Positions 34,014 through 43,782 of a stretch of 64,000 bases of DNA are shown in pieces. The notes below the pieces were generated by a model. That model was not told the origin of the DNA. It made no database searches and saw only the letters and a program-made list of their open reading frames with translations. Source of the stretch: Flavobacteriales bacterium. GTDB lineage: Bacteria > Bacteroidota > Bacteroidia > NS11-12g > UBA9320. Every line of letters starts with the position of its first letter. Within the stretch, counting starts at the first letter, position 1. The position numbers were made by a program, and so were the translations under genes. The stretch spans positions 248,001 to 312,000 of the forward strand of contig JACJZU010000001.1 of NCBI GenBank assembly GCA_020635435.1. The letters run 5' to 3'.

Positions 34014-37000
34014 ATGAATAAATATTACGTAACCCTACTCCTTGCAATCCTGTTGAGCGGAGTAACATTCGGCCAGTCGAACTTCGGTGAAATCCGGGGG
34101 AAGGTAGTTGATCAGAAAACCAAGACCCCACTGGATTTTGTGGACATCCTGGTAAAGAAGGATGGGATCAGTAAAGGAGGAGGTTTCACCAATGAAACCG
34201 GAAATTACACCGTTAAACCACTTGAGCCGGGAGAGTACACGGTTACCGCCAAGTACCTCGGTTACGATGATGTATCCTACACGAATGTGATCGTAACGGC
34301 CAACAACATCACCTATTTGAACGTGGAAATGGCCCAAAGCGGTGGAGAAGGTCTGCCTGAAGTTAAGGTTACGCGTTACAAAACAGCCCTGGTAGAAAAG
34401 GATAAGAACCAGAAATCCTTCTCCGACAAGGATCTTGTTAAGCTGCCTACGCGGGGTTACGGTGCCATTGCCCAGACATCTTCAGCTGTAAACCAGACTG
34501 CAGGTGGTGGTGTGAGCTTCCTCGGTCAGCGTACGGATGCCACCAGGGTATTCATCGACGGTATTCCGGTTATCGGGTCGTCCGCACTTCCGCAGGGAGC
34601 GCAAAGTCAGATCGATATCATTCAGTCCGGTATTCCGGCACAGTATGGTGACTTTACCGGTGGTGCCATCAGTATCACAACTAAGGGTCCATCAAGAATG
34701 TACCGCAAGATGTTCGAGTTGATATCCTCCAGTATGTTCGACCCCTATCATTACAACTACGGGCAGGGGTTTGTTTCCGGACCGCTTTGGATCAAGAACA
34801 AAGGAGGAGGAGATGAAGAATATGTTGCCCTCGGTTTCCAGTTATCGGGTGATTTCAGTTATGCAAAAGACCCCTCCCCGCTGTATGGAGGTTTGCATGT
34901 AGTGAAAGATGATGTGCTGGAGCAGATCGAGAACAATCCGCTCGCACCAAACCCACAGGGAAGTGGATCTGTAACGAGAAGTTCGTTCCTCACCGAACAG
35001 GATCTGGTTCAGGAAAAAGCCCGTCGAAACGTGGCAAGTTTATCCGGCTCGCTTCAAGCTAAACTTGAATTCCAACCCAATAAATACACCACGATCACCG
35101 GTTTTGGAAGCGTGAACTACGCTCAGGGAAGAAGCTTCTCCAGAAGTCAGTACCTGATGAACTACAAGATCAACCCGTTGATCACCGATCAGACCTACCG
35201 AACCTATTTGAAGTTCACCCAGCGTTTGCGCACACAGAATCCGGACGATAAGGATTCTGAGAGCAAACCACTTATCACTGATGCATTCTACACCGTTCGT
35301 GTAGACTACCAGACACGTTTCTTCGAGCGCGAGAGTGAGGAACACCGCGACAACATCTTCGATTACGGATACCTTGGAAGATTCACTTCTTACAGGGCAC
35401 CGGTTTACAACTACAATACCAGCGAAACGCGCCACATCGATCAGAATGGCGATACAGTTACCCGCCGTGGTTTCTGGGAATTTGTTGGCCATACCGATAC
35501 CCTGCTCACATTCCAGCGCGCAGAGCTCAACCCGTTCCTGGCAAACTATACATCGAACTTCTACGATCAAATGTCGGACCTCGACATTCGAGTTCGCAAC
35601 CAGACGCAGATCTTCCAGGGACTTGGACTCTTGAACGGTTTCAATGCTCCGAACACCTATTCACTGTGGTATAACCCGGGCACGAACAACGTATTCTATG
35701 AGCGTCAACAACAGGAAAGGCTCACAGCATATGCCATGGGAGAAGCATCCCTTAACCTGAAGAACAAGCATGACCTTCAGTTCGGACTCACTTATGAGCA
35801 GAACCTCTCCAGCCGATATGCAGTTGGTGCCACACAGCTGTGGACATTGATGCCACTCTTGACCAACTCGCACCTGCAGGAACTCGATCGTTTTGAAACG
35901 GAAGGCTATACGGTTGGCGGAATTCATCGCTACGATGCGAATGGCCGATTCCTTGACACGGTATTCTACAACTACCGCGTCGACCTCGATCAGCAATCAA
36001 CCTTCGACAAGAATTTGCGCAACAAATTGATCGAAATGGGTCATAAAGATGTTTATGGCAATCCGATCACTGAAACATCCTACATCGATGTGAACTCCTT
36101 GGATCCATCGGTGTTCTCGATCGACATGTTCAGTGCCAACGATCTCTGGAACAACGGTAACACGTATATAGCTTATTACGGATACGACTATCTCGGGAAC
36201 CGCGATCGCGTTCGTCCGAGTTTGAGTGAGTTCCTCTACGATCCGCAGAACCGCAAGATCGGTTCATTTGCACCTATCTACAGTGCTGCCTGGTTGCAAG
36301 ACAAGTTCGCCTTCAAGGATCTGATCTTCCGATTGGGTGTGCGAATCGAGCGTTACGACGCGAACCAGTATGTATTGAAAGATCCGTACTCCCTGTATCC
36401 GGTGCTTTCTGCCGGTGAGGTTACGGACTTCAACGGCATAGCCGTAAATCACCCGGATAACGTTGGAGATGACTATGTGGTTTACGTGAACAACAACGAA
36501 AACCCATCGAAAGTGGTTGGATACCGAAATGGCAATACCTGGTATGATGCGAGTGGTGTGGAAGTAAGTACACCGGACATCATTGCCCAGGAAAGTTCGA
36601 ACGGTTTGATACAGCCGGCACTCGTAGACCCTGAAAATCAGGAGTTGGTGAAGGAGTCCTTCGAGGATTACGACCCACAGATCAATGTATTGCCACGGGT
36701 ATGGTTCTCCTTCCCGATCAATACGGAAGCTCAGTTCTTTGCAAACTACGATGTAATGGCACAGCGCCCTGCCGATGGAAGCATCTTTGCCCCGATCAAC
36801 AGCTACTACTTCCTGGAAGCCACACAGGGTGGTACGATCGCCAATGCAGCGCTGAAACCTCGTATTCGTACAAACTATGAACTTGGATTCAAGCAAAAGC
36901 TGAACGATAATTCAGCCATCAGCCTGATCGCCCAATATGCGGAAACCCGCAACGACTTTGGTTTGATCCGTCTGTATCAGGCTTATCCGATCACTTACAA

Positions 37001-37760
37001 CACGACAGGGAACATCGACTTCTCTACAACCAAATCATTCCGTGCGGAATACGAGTTGCGCGGAGAAGGACGTGTAAGTCTTTCAGCCAACTATGCGCTG
37101 TTGTTTGCCGATGGAACCGGAAGTAACATCAACTCGCAGGCCGCACTTATTGCCGCGAACCAGCCAAACCTGCGTTCCCTGTACCCGTTGGATGTGGACA
37201 TCCGTCACAAGATCGTGGCCATTTTAGATTATCGATTCGAAGAAGGAACCAACTACACCGGCCCGGTATGGTTCGGCAAGAAGATATTCGAGAACTCCGG
37301 TGTGAACTTCATCACTACGGCTAAGTCCGGAGCTCCATACACCAAGAACAAGATCGCGATCTCCAATGCACAGGCCGACCTCGGAAGGGTTCAGCGTAGC
37401 ATCATTGACGGTAACCCATTCGGTAGCCGTTTGCCCTGGCAGTTCCAGATCGACATGAACGCTTCGAAATCATTCCTGATCAAGAAGAAGAATCCAAAAC
37501 AATTCCGTGAGCAAAATGTGAACGTTACGGTATTCCTTTGGATCCAGAACCTGTTGAACAACCGCATCATTGAAGGTGTTTATGGATTCACCGGATTACC
37601 TGATGATGATGGATACCTGAATTCTCCTCAGGGACAGCAGTATGTTCAGGAGCAGATCAATGCACAGGCATTCACCGATCTGTACCGCATTAAAATGGAC
37701 AATCCGGGCAATTTCGCGACTCCACGTCTGGCTCGTCTCGGAGTACGAATGGGATTCTAA
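34014..37760 (+). CDS. TonB-dependent receptor with carboxypeptidase-like domain
   Basis: A 1,248-aa outer-membrane receptor. After a signal peptide (1-20) comes a carboxypeptidase regulatory-like domain (about 23-105, GEIRGKVVDQKTKTPLDFV). The plug lies around 145-228 (FIDGIPVIGSSALP, YGDFTGGAISITTKGP), and then a long beta-barrel ends in RLGVRMGF with terminal Phe. No SusD partner is adjacent. Instead it is followed by a 1,301-aa secreted protein (27 bases) and a PorV-like protein (21 bases), so it may act with that pair in secretion or surface assembly rather than glycan import. Confidence 0.93.
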   Translation: MNKYYVTLLLAILLSGVTFGQSNFGEIRGKVVDQKTKTPLDFVDILVKKDGISKGGGFTNETGNYTVKPLEPGEYTVTAKYLGYDDVSYTNVIVTANNITYLNVEMAQSGGEGLPEVKVTRYKTALVEKDKNQKSFSDKDLVKLPTRGYGAIAQTSSAVNQTAGGGVSFLGQRTDATRVFIDGIPVIGSSALPQGAQSQIDIIQSGIPAQYGDFTGGAISITTKGPSRMYRKMFELISSSMFDPYHYNYGQGFVSGPLWIKNKGGGDEEYVALGFQLSGDFSYAKDPSPLYGGLHVVKDDVLEQIENNPLAPNPQGSGSVTRSSFLTEQDLVQEKARRNVASLSGSLQAKLEFQPNKYTTITGFGSVNYAQGRSFSRSQYLMNYKINPLITDQTYRTYLKFTQRLRTQNPDDKDSESKPLITDAFYTVRVDYQTRFFERESEEHRDNIFDYGYLGRFTSYRAPVYNYNTSETRHIDQNGDTVTRRGFWEFVGHTDTLLTFQRAELNPFLANYTSNFYDQMSDLDIRVRNQTQIFQGLGLLNGFNAPNTYSLWYNPGTNNVFYERQQQERLTAYAMGEASLNLKNKHDLQFGLTYEQNLSSRYAVGATQLWTLMPLLTNSHLQELDRFETEGYTVGGIHRYDANGRFLDTVFYNYRVDLDQQSTFDKNLRNKLIEMGHKDVYGNPITETSYIDVNSLDPSVFSIDMFSANDLWNNGNTYIAYYGYDYLGNRDRVRPSLSEFLYDPQNRKIGSFAPIYSAAWLQDKFAFKDLIFRLGVRIERYDANQYVLKDPYSLYPVLSAGEVTDFNGIAVNHPDNVGDDYVVYVNNNENPSKVVGYRNGNTWYDASGVEVSTPDIIAQESSNGLIQPALVDPENQELVKESFEDYDPQINVLPRVWFSFPINTEAQFFANYDVMAQRPADGSIFAPINSYYFLEATQGGTIANAALKPRIRTNYELGFKQKLNDNSAISLIAQYAETRNDFGLIRLYQAYPITYNTTGNIDFSTTKSFRAEYELRGEGRVSLSANYALLFADGTGSNINSQAALIAANQPNLRSLYPLDVDIRHKIVAILDYRFEEGTNYTGPVWFGKKIFENSGVNFITTAKSGAPYTKNKIAISNAQADLGRVQRSIIDGNPFGSRLPWQFQIDMNASKSFLIKKKNPKQFREQNVNVTVFLWIQNLLNNRIIEGVYGFTGLPDDDGYLNSPQGQQYVQEQINAQAFTDLYRIKMDNPGNFATPRLARLGVRMGF

Positions 37761-37787
37761 AAAATTATTGAAAACGAAAGAACGAAC

Positions 37788-40700
37788 ATGAGAAACATAA
37801 AGAACACACTTCTTGTTGGCCTCGCATTACTCGCCGGATACAGCATTCAGGCAAAGGAAAACGTTCCCAACGGAGCGGCTCAACCATCTAAACCACGCAC
37901 ATCCGATCATCAGTTGATGAAATATGCTGCGGATTGCGACCCTGCAACGGCAAGGGTGGATCTCGACATCAATAATGTGCGAACCAAGATCCTCAACGGA
38001 GGCGATATGTGGTGGGATCTGTCCAATGCCCGCTACGAGGTACCCAAGGTTACCGACCTCAATGCAGTTCGTAAGAACTCCCTTTTCTCCGGAGCCATAT
38101 GGATCGGTGGAGAGGATGAAGGGGTACTGAAACTGGCGGCCATGACCTACCGCCAGAGTGGTTCAGACTTCTGGCCCGGCCCGCTGGATACTGTAACCGC
38201 CAACACCAATGGCACGCGTTGTAAGAATTACGACCAGATCTACGAGGTGAAGCGGCAGCAACTGGAAGCTCACGTCGAGATCTTCGAAGCAAATAACGGT
38301 ATCGTTCCCAGTGGAGATATACCCGATGGAATCAAAAACTGGCCAGGAAACGGAAACGGCCTCAATGAGCCGCAATTCCTTGCTCCATTCTTCGATCAGA
38401 ACAAAGATGGTATCTACTCACCCGAAGAAGGAGATTATCCTGTACTTCAAAACGACTGCCGGGGCGTAGCGGTTGCCGATGAGAATAACGGTCCCGGTGA
38501 TCAACCGGACCAAATGCTTTGGTTTGTTTACAACGACCGGGGGAACATACACTCCGAAACACAGGCACAGGCGATTGGCCTCGAAATGCAGACTACTGCA
38601 TTTGCCTACGCCACGAACGACGAGATCAACAATATGACCTTTTACACGACAAGGATCATCAACCGCGGATCGAGTCAGCTTACCAATACCTACTTCGGAC
38701 AATGGGTAGACCCTGACCTGGGGAACTTCTCGGACGACTATGTGGGTTGCGACGTGGATCTGAGTCTTGGATTCTGCTACAACGGGGACGACAACGACGA
38801 AGGTATCCTCGGTTACGGTTTGAACCCACCTTCTGTAGGGGTTGACTTCTTCGAAGGACCTAAGAAAGATACAACCATTGATGGTGTAGACACCCTGATC
38901 GAACTGGGTATGTCGAAATTCGTGTACTACGACAACGACTTCACGAATTTTGGTAACCCGCAATCGCCTATCCACTATTACAACTACCTGCGAGGTCGCT
39001 GGAAGAATGGCGACTGTTTAACATGGGATAAGTTGAATGGACGTACCGGGAGCGAGTGTACCGATTACATATTCCCCGGAACTACCAGTCCGAAACACAG
39101 AGGGGATGACTGGACCGAGCGCATTGCTGGTAATACACCTGCCGACCGCCGTTTCCTTCAGACCTCCGGGCCATTCACATTGAAACCGGGTGCCGTGAAC
39201 AAGATCACGGTAGGGGTTGTATGGGCCCGTGCCAGTTCGGGAGGTGCCACCGGATCGCTTGATCTGTTGAAAGCCGCCAGCCGCAAAGCGCAGGAATTGT
39301 TCGACAACTGTTTCGACATCCTCGACGGACCTGATGCACCGATCGTTGAAACGCAGGAGCTTGACAAACAGCTGATCCTGATGTTCACAAACACCAAATC
39401 AGACAAGGTAGAGGCTTACAAGGAACTCATCAAAACGGAAGGTGAAGAGCGCGAGTATATCTTCCAGGGATATCGGGTTTACCAGCTTAAAAATTCGACC
39501 GTAGGAACGGGAGATCTGGATGATATTGACAAGGCGCGAGAGATCTTCTCCTGCGATCTGAAAGACAGTATCACACGATTGGTGAATAAACCATTCGACG
39601 AGGCTCTTGGGCAACCATTGCCGAGATTGATGATCGACGGACCCAATCAAGGGCTGGTGCATTCCATCTCCATTCTGGAGGATGCCTTTGCTACAGGTTC
39701 AAATAAATCGCTGGTGAATCATAAGACCTATTATTACATGGTATTGTCGTATGCGGCACTGCCGGGTCACCCAACGGTAGAATATCTTGCCGGACGCCAA
39801 ATACAGCAATTCAGTCTCACTCCACACAAACCCGAGCCGCGCCTGGGAGGTGTGAATGTACGTGGAGCCTATGGCGACGGACCGAAACTGATCCGCCTGG
39901 AAGGTACAGGAAACGGTGGTCAGGATCTGGAGTTGACCAAGGAAAGCATCGATGAGATCCTGGCGAACAATTTCATGGCAAATCCGGAATATGAGATCGG
40001 AAAAGGTCCGGTGAACATCAAGATCATCGATCCATTGAAGGTTCCTCAGGGCGAATTTGAGATCATACTCCGTGAAGATCCGCTTCCATTGAATCCTGCC
40101 CTGAGAAGAGACGGCATGGTTGCATCCAATTCAGACTGGATCCTGATCAATAAAACAACCAACGACACGATCTTCTCAGATTACACCATCGATTATGAAA
40201 ATGAGCAGTTGATCACGGCTGTTGCCACAAACGATGCGCTGAAGGACTGGGGTATGTCGGTAACTGTTGAACAGGTCACGCACCCCGGAGATCCGGATGA
40301 TACTGAAAATGGATTCCTCAATTGGGAGGTACAATGGGAAGATAACAGCAAACAGTGGCTCACTGCCATCCCGGATATTGATGGGCGCAGTGGATTGAAC
40401 TGGATCCGTTCCGGACGTATTGGTTCTCAAGAGGCTACGAAGGACTATTCGATCCACGATTACTTTACCAGTGAAGGTGCTGCAGACCAGTTTGAGATCT
40501 ATGAGAAGATCTGGAACGGTCGAATTGCACCCTACCGTTTGGCATCGCGCAATATTTACTCTTCGGAAGTGACCACACCTCCTTCCCTGCCTGCAAATGG
40601 TGTACAGGGAGTTGCCTTCAATGGGCCACGGATCGCCAACGACTGGTACGACCTTTCGAATCTGGCCAGCGTGGATATTGTACTCACCTCCGATAAATCG

Positions 40701-41693
40701 AAATGGACACAATGTATTGTGCTCGAAATGGGTGAAGATCCGATCCTTACGGAAGGGAATGTGAAGAAATTCGGATTGAGAGATCATGCGTCATTGAATC
40801 TGGACGGCACATACAGCAATACCGAAAAAGGTCGCAGTTGGTTCCCGGGATACGCCATCAATCTGGAGACTGGTGAGCGCTTGAACATCGTTTTGGGTGA
40901 GGATAGCTATCAAGGTGGAAATAACGGCCGCGACATGAAATGGAACCCAACCGACGACGGTGGACAATACAGTCAGGGCTATCTTTCCTGGGGTGGACGA
41001 CACTACATCTACGTTATGGGAGCCTACGAAGGAAACCGACCGATCTACCCGAAAGGACCGCGATACGATGGTGGCGCCTATTACCACTCCGTCCTTACGA
41101 ACGCTACTGCTTCGAACTACGATCAGGAGTTGAACTACAAGGTATTGTACCAGGCCATGTGGGCTATCCCTGCGTATGCGTCCTTTGGGTATGAATTGGA
41201 AGAAGACGAGTCGGGAATGCCTATTCCACCAACCGAGTTGAAGTTCCGCTTACGCGTGAAGAAACCTTATCAGGTTTACAAGATCGTAGATAATTCAACC
41301 AATGATGACAATCCGCGTTACGGATTCAACACAAATGCCGTGTACACGGAAACAGGGGTTCAATTCGCGAAGGAGGCTTTAAAAGAGATCCGGGTAGTAC
41401 CGAATCCTTATTACGCCTTCTCCGCTTATGAGAACAACCCGGTTGAGAATAAGGTGAAGATCACTAACCTGCCCGAGCGCTGTAAGATCTCCATTTATAC
41501 AGTGGACGGTTCTTTAGTCCGCAGGATCCTGAAAGATGATCCATCGACCGAGATCACATGGGATCTGAAGAACAGTGCCCGCGTGCCAATTGCCAGTGGA
41601 ACCTACATCATCCATGTAGACGCTTATGAAGCCGGTGAGAAAGTAATTAAATGGATGGGCATGATGCGTGCTCTTGACCTTGACTCATTCTAA
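37788..41693 (+). CDS. Large secreted protein with FlgD-like C-terminal domain
   Basis: A 1,301-aa protein with signal peptide (about 1-22). Its long N-terminal part has many aromatic and Asp/Asn-Gly turns (FWPGPLDTVT, FFDQNKDGIYSPEEGDYPV, a thrombospondin-type calcium-loop-like stretch). The C-terminal ~90 residues (IRVVPNPYYAFSAYEN, ISIYTVDGSLVRRI, IASGTYIIHVDA) look like a FlgD-Ig/T9SS sorting-like domain, though with a longer tail (MRALDLDSF) than usual. Function unknown; it lies between the TonB receptor and the PorV-like gene in one apparent operon. Confidence 0.75.
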   Translation: MRNIKNTLLVGLALLAGYSIQAKENVPNGAAQPSKPRTSDHQLMKYAADCDPATARVDLDINNVRTKILNGGDMWWDLSNARYEVPKVTDLNAVRKNSLFSGAIWIGGEDEGVLKLAAMTYRQSGSDFWPGPLDTVTANTNGTRCKNYDQIYEVKRQQLEAHVEIFEANNGIVPSGDIPDGIKNWPGNGNGLNEPQFLAPFFDQNKDGIYSPEEGDYPVLQNDCRGVAVADENNGPGDQPDQMLWFVYNDRGNIHSETQAQAIGLEMQTTAFAYATNDEINNMTFYTTRIINRGSSQLTNTYFGQWVDPDLGNFSDDYVGCDVDLSLGFCYNGDDNDEGILGYGLNPPSVGVDFFEGPKKDTTIDGVDTLIELGMSKFVYYDNDFTNFGNPQSPIHYYNYLRGRWKNGDCLTWDKLNGRTGSECTDYIFPGTTSPKHRGDDWTERIAGNTPADRRFLQTSGPFTLKPGAVNKITVGVVWARASSGGATGSLDLLKAASRKAQELFDNCFDILDGPDAPIVETQELDKQLILMFTNTKSDKVEAYKELIKTEGEEREYIFQGYRVYQLKNSTVGTGDLDDIDKAREIFSCDLKDSITRLVNKPFDEALGQPLPRLMIDGPNQGLVHSISILEDAFATGSNKSLVNHKTYYYMVLSYAALPGHPTVEYLAGRQIQQFSLTPHKPEPRLGGVNVRGAYGDGPKLIRLEGTGNGGQDLELTKESIDEILANNFMANPEYEIGKGPVNIKIIDPLKVPQGEFEIILREDPLPLNPALRRDGMVASNSDWILINKTTNDTIFSDYTIDYENEQLITAVATNDALKDWGMSVTVEQVTHPGDPDDTENGFLNWEVQWEDNSKQWLTAIPDIDGRSGLNWIRSGRIGSQEATKDYSIHDYFTSEGAADQFEIYEKIWNGRIAPYRLASRNIYSSEVTTPPSLPANGVQGVAFNGPRIANDWYDLSNLASVDIVLTSDKSKWTQCIVLEMGEDPILTEGNVKKFGLRDHASLNLDGTYSNTEKGRSWFPGYAINLETGERLNIVLGEDSYQGGNNGRDMKWNPTDDGGQYSQGYLSWGGRHYIYVMGAYEGNRPIYPKGPRYDGGAYYHSVLTNATASNYDQELNYKVLYQAMWAIPAYASFGYELEEDESGMPIPPTELKFRLRVKKPYQVYKIVDNSTNDDNPRYGFNTNAVYTETGVQFAKEALKEIRVVPNPYYAFSAYENNPVENKVKITNLPERCKISIYTVDGSLVRRILKDDPSTEITWDLKNSARVPIASGTYIIHVDAYEAGEKVIKWMGMMRALDLDSF

Positions 41694-41714
41694 ACATCAG
41701 GACAATCGAAGAAA

Positions 41715-42812
41715 ATGAAACGAATTAGCAGAATCTATAAATCGACATTGTTGCTCGGGGTGCTGGCTTTAGGCAGCGCAGTTTATGCCGGAAACCCGGA
41801 CCGGATCGGGCAATCGGGCGCGAATCAACTGGTTATGAACCCATGGGCGAAATCGTCCGGATGGGGATGGGCCGGGGTGAGTAGCGTGAACGGACTGGAG
41901 GCAACCTACATGAACCTTGGAGGATTGGCCTACCTGGATAAAACCCAGATCGTTTTCAGCAATACGAATTGGCTTGTTGGATCCGGAATTGGCATTAATT
42001 CATTTGGAATAGCCCAATCGATCGGATCGGAAGGTGTTTTGGGATTGAGCGTTATGACCACTAGTCTGGGGGAGATCGACATTACCACAGTTGATCAACC
42101 GGAAGGCGGCCTGGGCTCTGTGAACCCCCGACTCACCAACCTGGGTATCGCCTATGCCAAACGATTCACCTACTCCATATCGGGTGGTGTATTGGTACGT
42201 ATTCACTCTGAGAGTATCCCGAACGCCGGATCACAGGGTGTAGCGATCGACGCGGGTATCCGGTATACAGAAACCAGCGACAAATCGGATAAGTTGAAGA
42301 AAGATGACATCAAATTCGGGATATCGCTGAAGAATGTTGGACCCGATGTTCAGTTTGCCGGAGACGGACTTGGTTTCAAGGTATTGAATCCTACCAATGA
42401 TCAAGAGCAAACCCTGGCATTCCGTTCGCAGCGCTATGGGCTTCCAACGCTCATCAACATCGGCGGTTCGTACGATTTCCGATTGGACAGGACCAAAGAA
42501 AGTTATTTCCACCGTTTGACAACGGCTCTTACCTTCACATCCAATGCCTTCAGCAGAAATCAGCTCACAGCAGGACTGGAGTATTGTTTCAAGAATCTGT
42601 TCACGCTGCGCGGAGGCTATGCATTTGAGGAAGACGGATTTGACGTGAATACCCGAACTACTGCATATACCGGACTTGCCGGAGGATTCAGCCTGGATCT
42701 GCCCTTGAGCAAGGACAAGGATAACGGCACCTTTGCCATCGATTATTCCTACCGCACCAGTAACCCTTTCAGTGGCTCACACTCCATTGGAGTACGCCTC
42801 GATCTGAAATAA
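41715..42812 (+). CDS. PorV/PorQ family outer-membrane protein
   Basis: A 365-aa barrel protein with a signal peptide (ending AVYAG, about residue 26) and the family opening ANQLVMNPWAKSSGWGWAG...ATYMNLGGLAYL. Strands alternate to the end (FSGSHSIGVRLDLK). PorV binds T9SS cargo signal domains at the translocon and hands them to the attachment complex; the paralogues' roles are less clear. Position next to a dedicated large secreted protein suggests a cargo-shuttle pair. Confidence 0.88.
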   Translation: MKRISRIYKSTLLLGVLALGSAVYAGNPDRIGQSGANQLVMNPWAKSSGWGWAGVSSVNGLEATYMNLGGLAYLDKTQIVFSNTNWLVGSGIGINSFGIAQSIGSEGVLGLSVMTTSLGEIDITTVDQPEGGLGSVNPRLTNLGIAYAKRFTYSISGGVLVRIHSESIPNAGSQGVAIDAGIRYTETSDKSDKLKKDDIKFGISLKNVGPDVQFAGDGLGFKVLNPTNDQEQTLAFRSQRYGLPTLINIGGSYDFRLDRTKESYFHRLTTALTFTSNAFSRNQLTAGLEYCFKNLFTLRGGYAFEEDGFDVNTRTTAYTGLAGGFSLDLPLSKDKDNGTFAIDYSYRTSNPFSGSHSIGVRLDLK

Positions 42813-42828
42813 TTCGAAGATTTACTAT

Positions 42829-42836
42829 TAATTTTG
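42829..42836 (+). promoter_or_regulatory. -7 promoter element before greA
   Basis: TAATTTTG is an exact TAnnTTTG match, 16 bases after the PorV-like stop. A transcript from it would begin about 42841, at the base of the next hairpin. Confidence 0.5.
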
Positions 42837-42841
42837 TTGAG

Positions 42842-42874
42842 CATTGCACCCTTATGGGGTGCAATGTTTTTTTT
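42842..42874 (+). terminator. Terminator hairpin in greA leader
   Basis: CATTGCACCC (42842-42851), loop TTATG, GGGTGCAATG (42857-42866) is a perfect 10-bp stem followed by eight T residues. It is placed to end the TonB-receptor/PorV operon, but also lies directly after a -7 element and 23 bases before greA, so it could attenuate greA. Confidence 0.93.
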
Positions 42875-42896
42875 AACCAATCAACAAATCCGGGAT

Positions 42897-43370
42897 ATGT
42901 CTGATATCAATTATATGTCTAAGGAGGGTTTTGAAGCCCTAAAAGCAGAGATCGATCACCTGAAAACTGTGGAGCGCCCGAACATCTCCAGACAGATAGC
43001 GGAAGCGCGCGACAAAGGGGACCTGAGCGAGAATGCCGAATATGATGCGGCCAAGGAAGCACAGAGTCTCATGGAACTCAAGATCGCCAAGCTGGAGGAA
43101 CTGCTGGGTAAGTCGCGGATACTCGACACGAGTAAGCTCGATACTTCAAAAGTTGGATTGTTGAGCCGGGTTAAATTGATGAATAAGAAGATCAATCGCG
43201 AAGTGGAATACACGATCGTATCGGAAAAAGAAGCGAATCTGAAGGAGGGAAAGATCTCGGCGTCCAGTCCCATTGGAAAGGCCTTGCTGGGAAAAACCCG
43301 CGGCGATCTGGTAGAAGTACAGGCCCCGGCCGGAGTGATCCCATTCGAGGTATTGGACATCAATATCTAA
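42897..43370 (+). CDS. greA: Transcription elongation factor GreA
   Basis: A 157-aa factor that enters the RNA polymerase secondary channel and stimulates cleavage of backtracked RNA. The N-terminal coiled coil carries the acidic tip (DKGDLSENAEYDAAKEAQ); the C-terminal FKBP-like domain ends in GVIPFEVLDINI. The ATG at 42897 (or 42915) is preferred, because the frame extension to 42834 would translate through the terminator hairpin. The HIT gene follows after 4 bases. Confidence 0.96.
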   Translation: MSDINYMSKEGFEALKAEIDHLKTVERPNISRQIAEARDKGDLSENAEYDAAKEAQSLMELKIAKLEELLGKSRILDTSKLDTSKVGLLSRVKLMNKKINREVEYTIVSEKEANLKEGKISASSPIGKALLGKTRGDLVEVQAPAGVIPFEVLDINI

Positions 43371-43374
43371 TTCG

Positions 43375-43782
43375 ATGGCAAGTATATTCAGTAAGATCGT
43401 GGCCGGGGAAATTCCGGCCTACAAGGTTGCCGAAACAGAGGATTTTCTGGCATTTCTGGATGTATTCCCCTTACGCAAAGGTCATACGCTTGTGATCCCT
43501 AAACGCGAAGTGAACTATATTTTCGATCTGGATGACGAAACACTTGCCGGCCTTCACATCTTTTCGAAGATCGTTGCCAAAGGGGTGCAGCAAGTAATTC
43601 CCTGTAAACGCATTGGAACGGCCGTAATTGGGTTGGAAGTTCCTCATGTGCACGTGCATTTGGTACCCATAGACAAGGTAAGCGACATTGATTTCTCTCA
43701 ACCGAAACAGCAGTTCTCGGAGCAGGAATTCAGTGAAACGGCCGCTGCGATCCGAAAGGCGATCGCCGGGCAGATTATTTGA
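43375..43782 (+). CDS. HIT family nucleotide hydrolase
   Basis: A 135-aa histidine triad protein with HVHVHLVPI (His91, His93, His95) and the upstream block FPLRKGHTLVIPKREV. Such proteins hydrolyse purine nucleoside phosphoramidates or related dinucleotides; the exact substrate is not readable. It is cotranscribed with greA and overlaps the convergent ruvC by 8 bases. Confidence 0.95.
   Translation: MASIFSKIVAGEIPAYKVAETEDFLAFLDVFPLRKGHTLVIPKREVNYIFDLDDETLAGLHIFSKIVAKGVQQVIPCKRIGTAVIGLEVPHVHVHLVPIDKVSDIDFSQPKQQFSEQEFSETAAAIRKAIAGQII

Noticed and set aside
34014..41693. SusC/SusD glycan-uptake pair
   Set aside because: The gene after the TonB receptor has a FlgD/T9SS-like C-terminus and no SusD features or lipobox, and a PorV-like gene follows.
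42834..42896. 21-codon N-terminal extension of greA
   Set aside because: It would be translated through the terminator hairpin and does not match the GreA N-terminus, which begins near MSDINYMSKEGFEAL.
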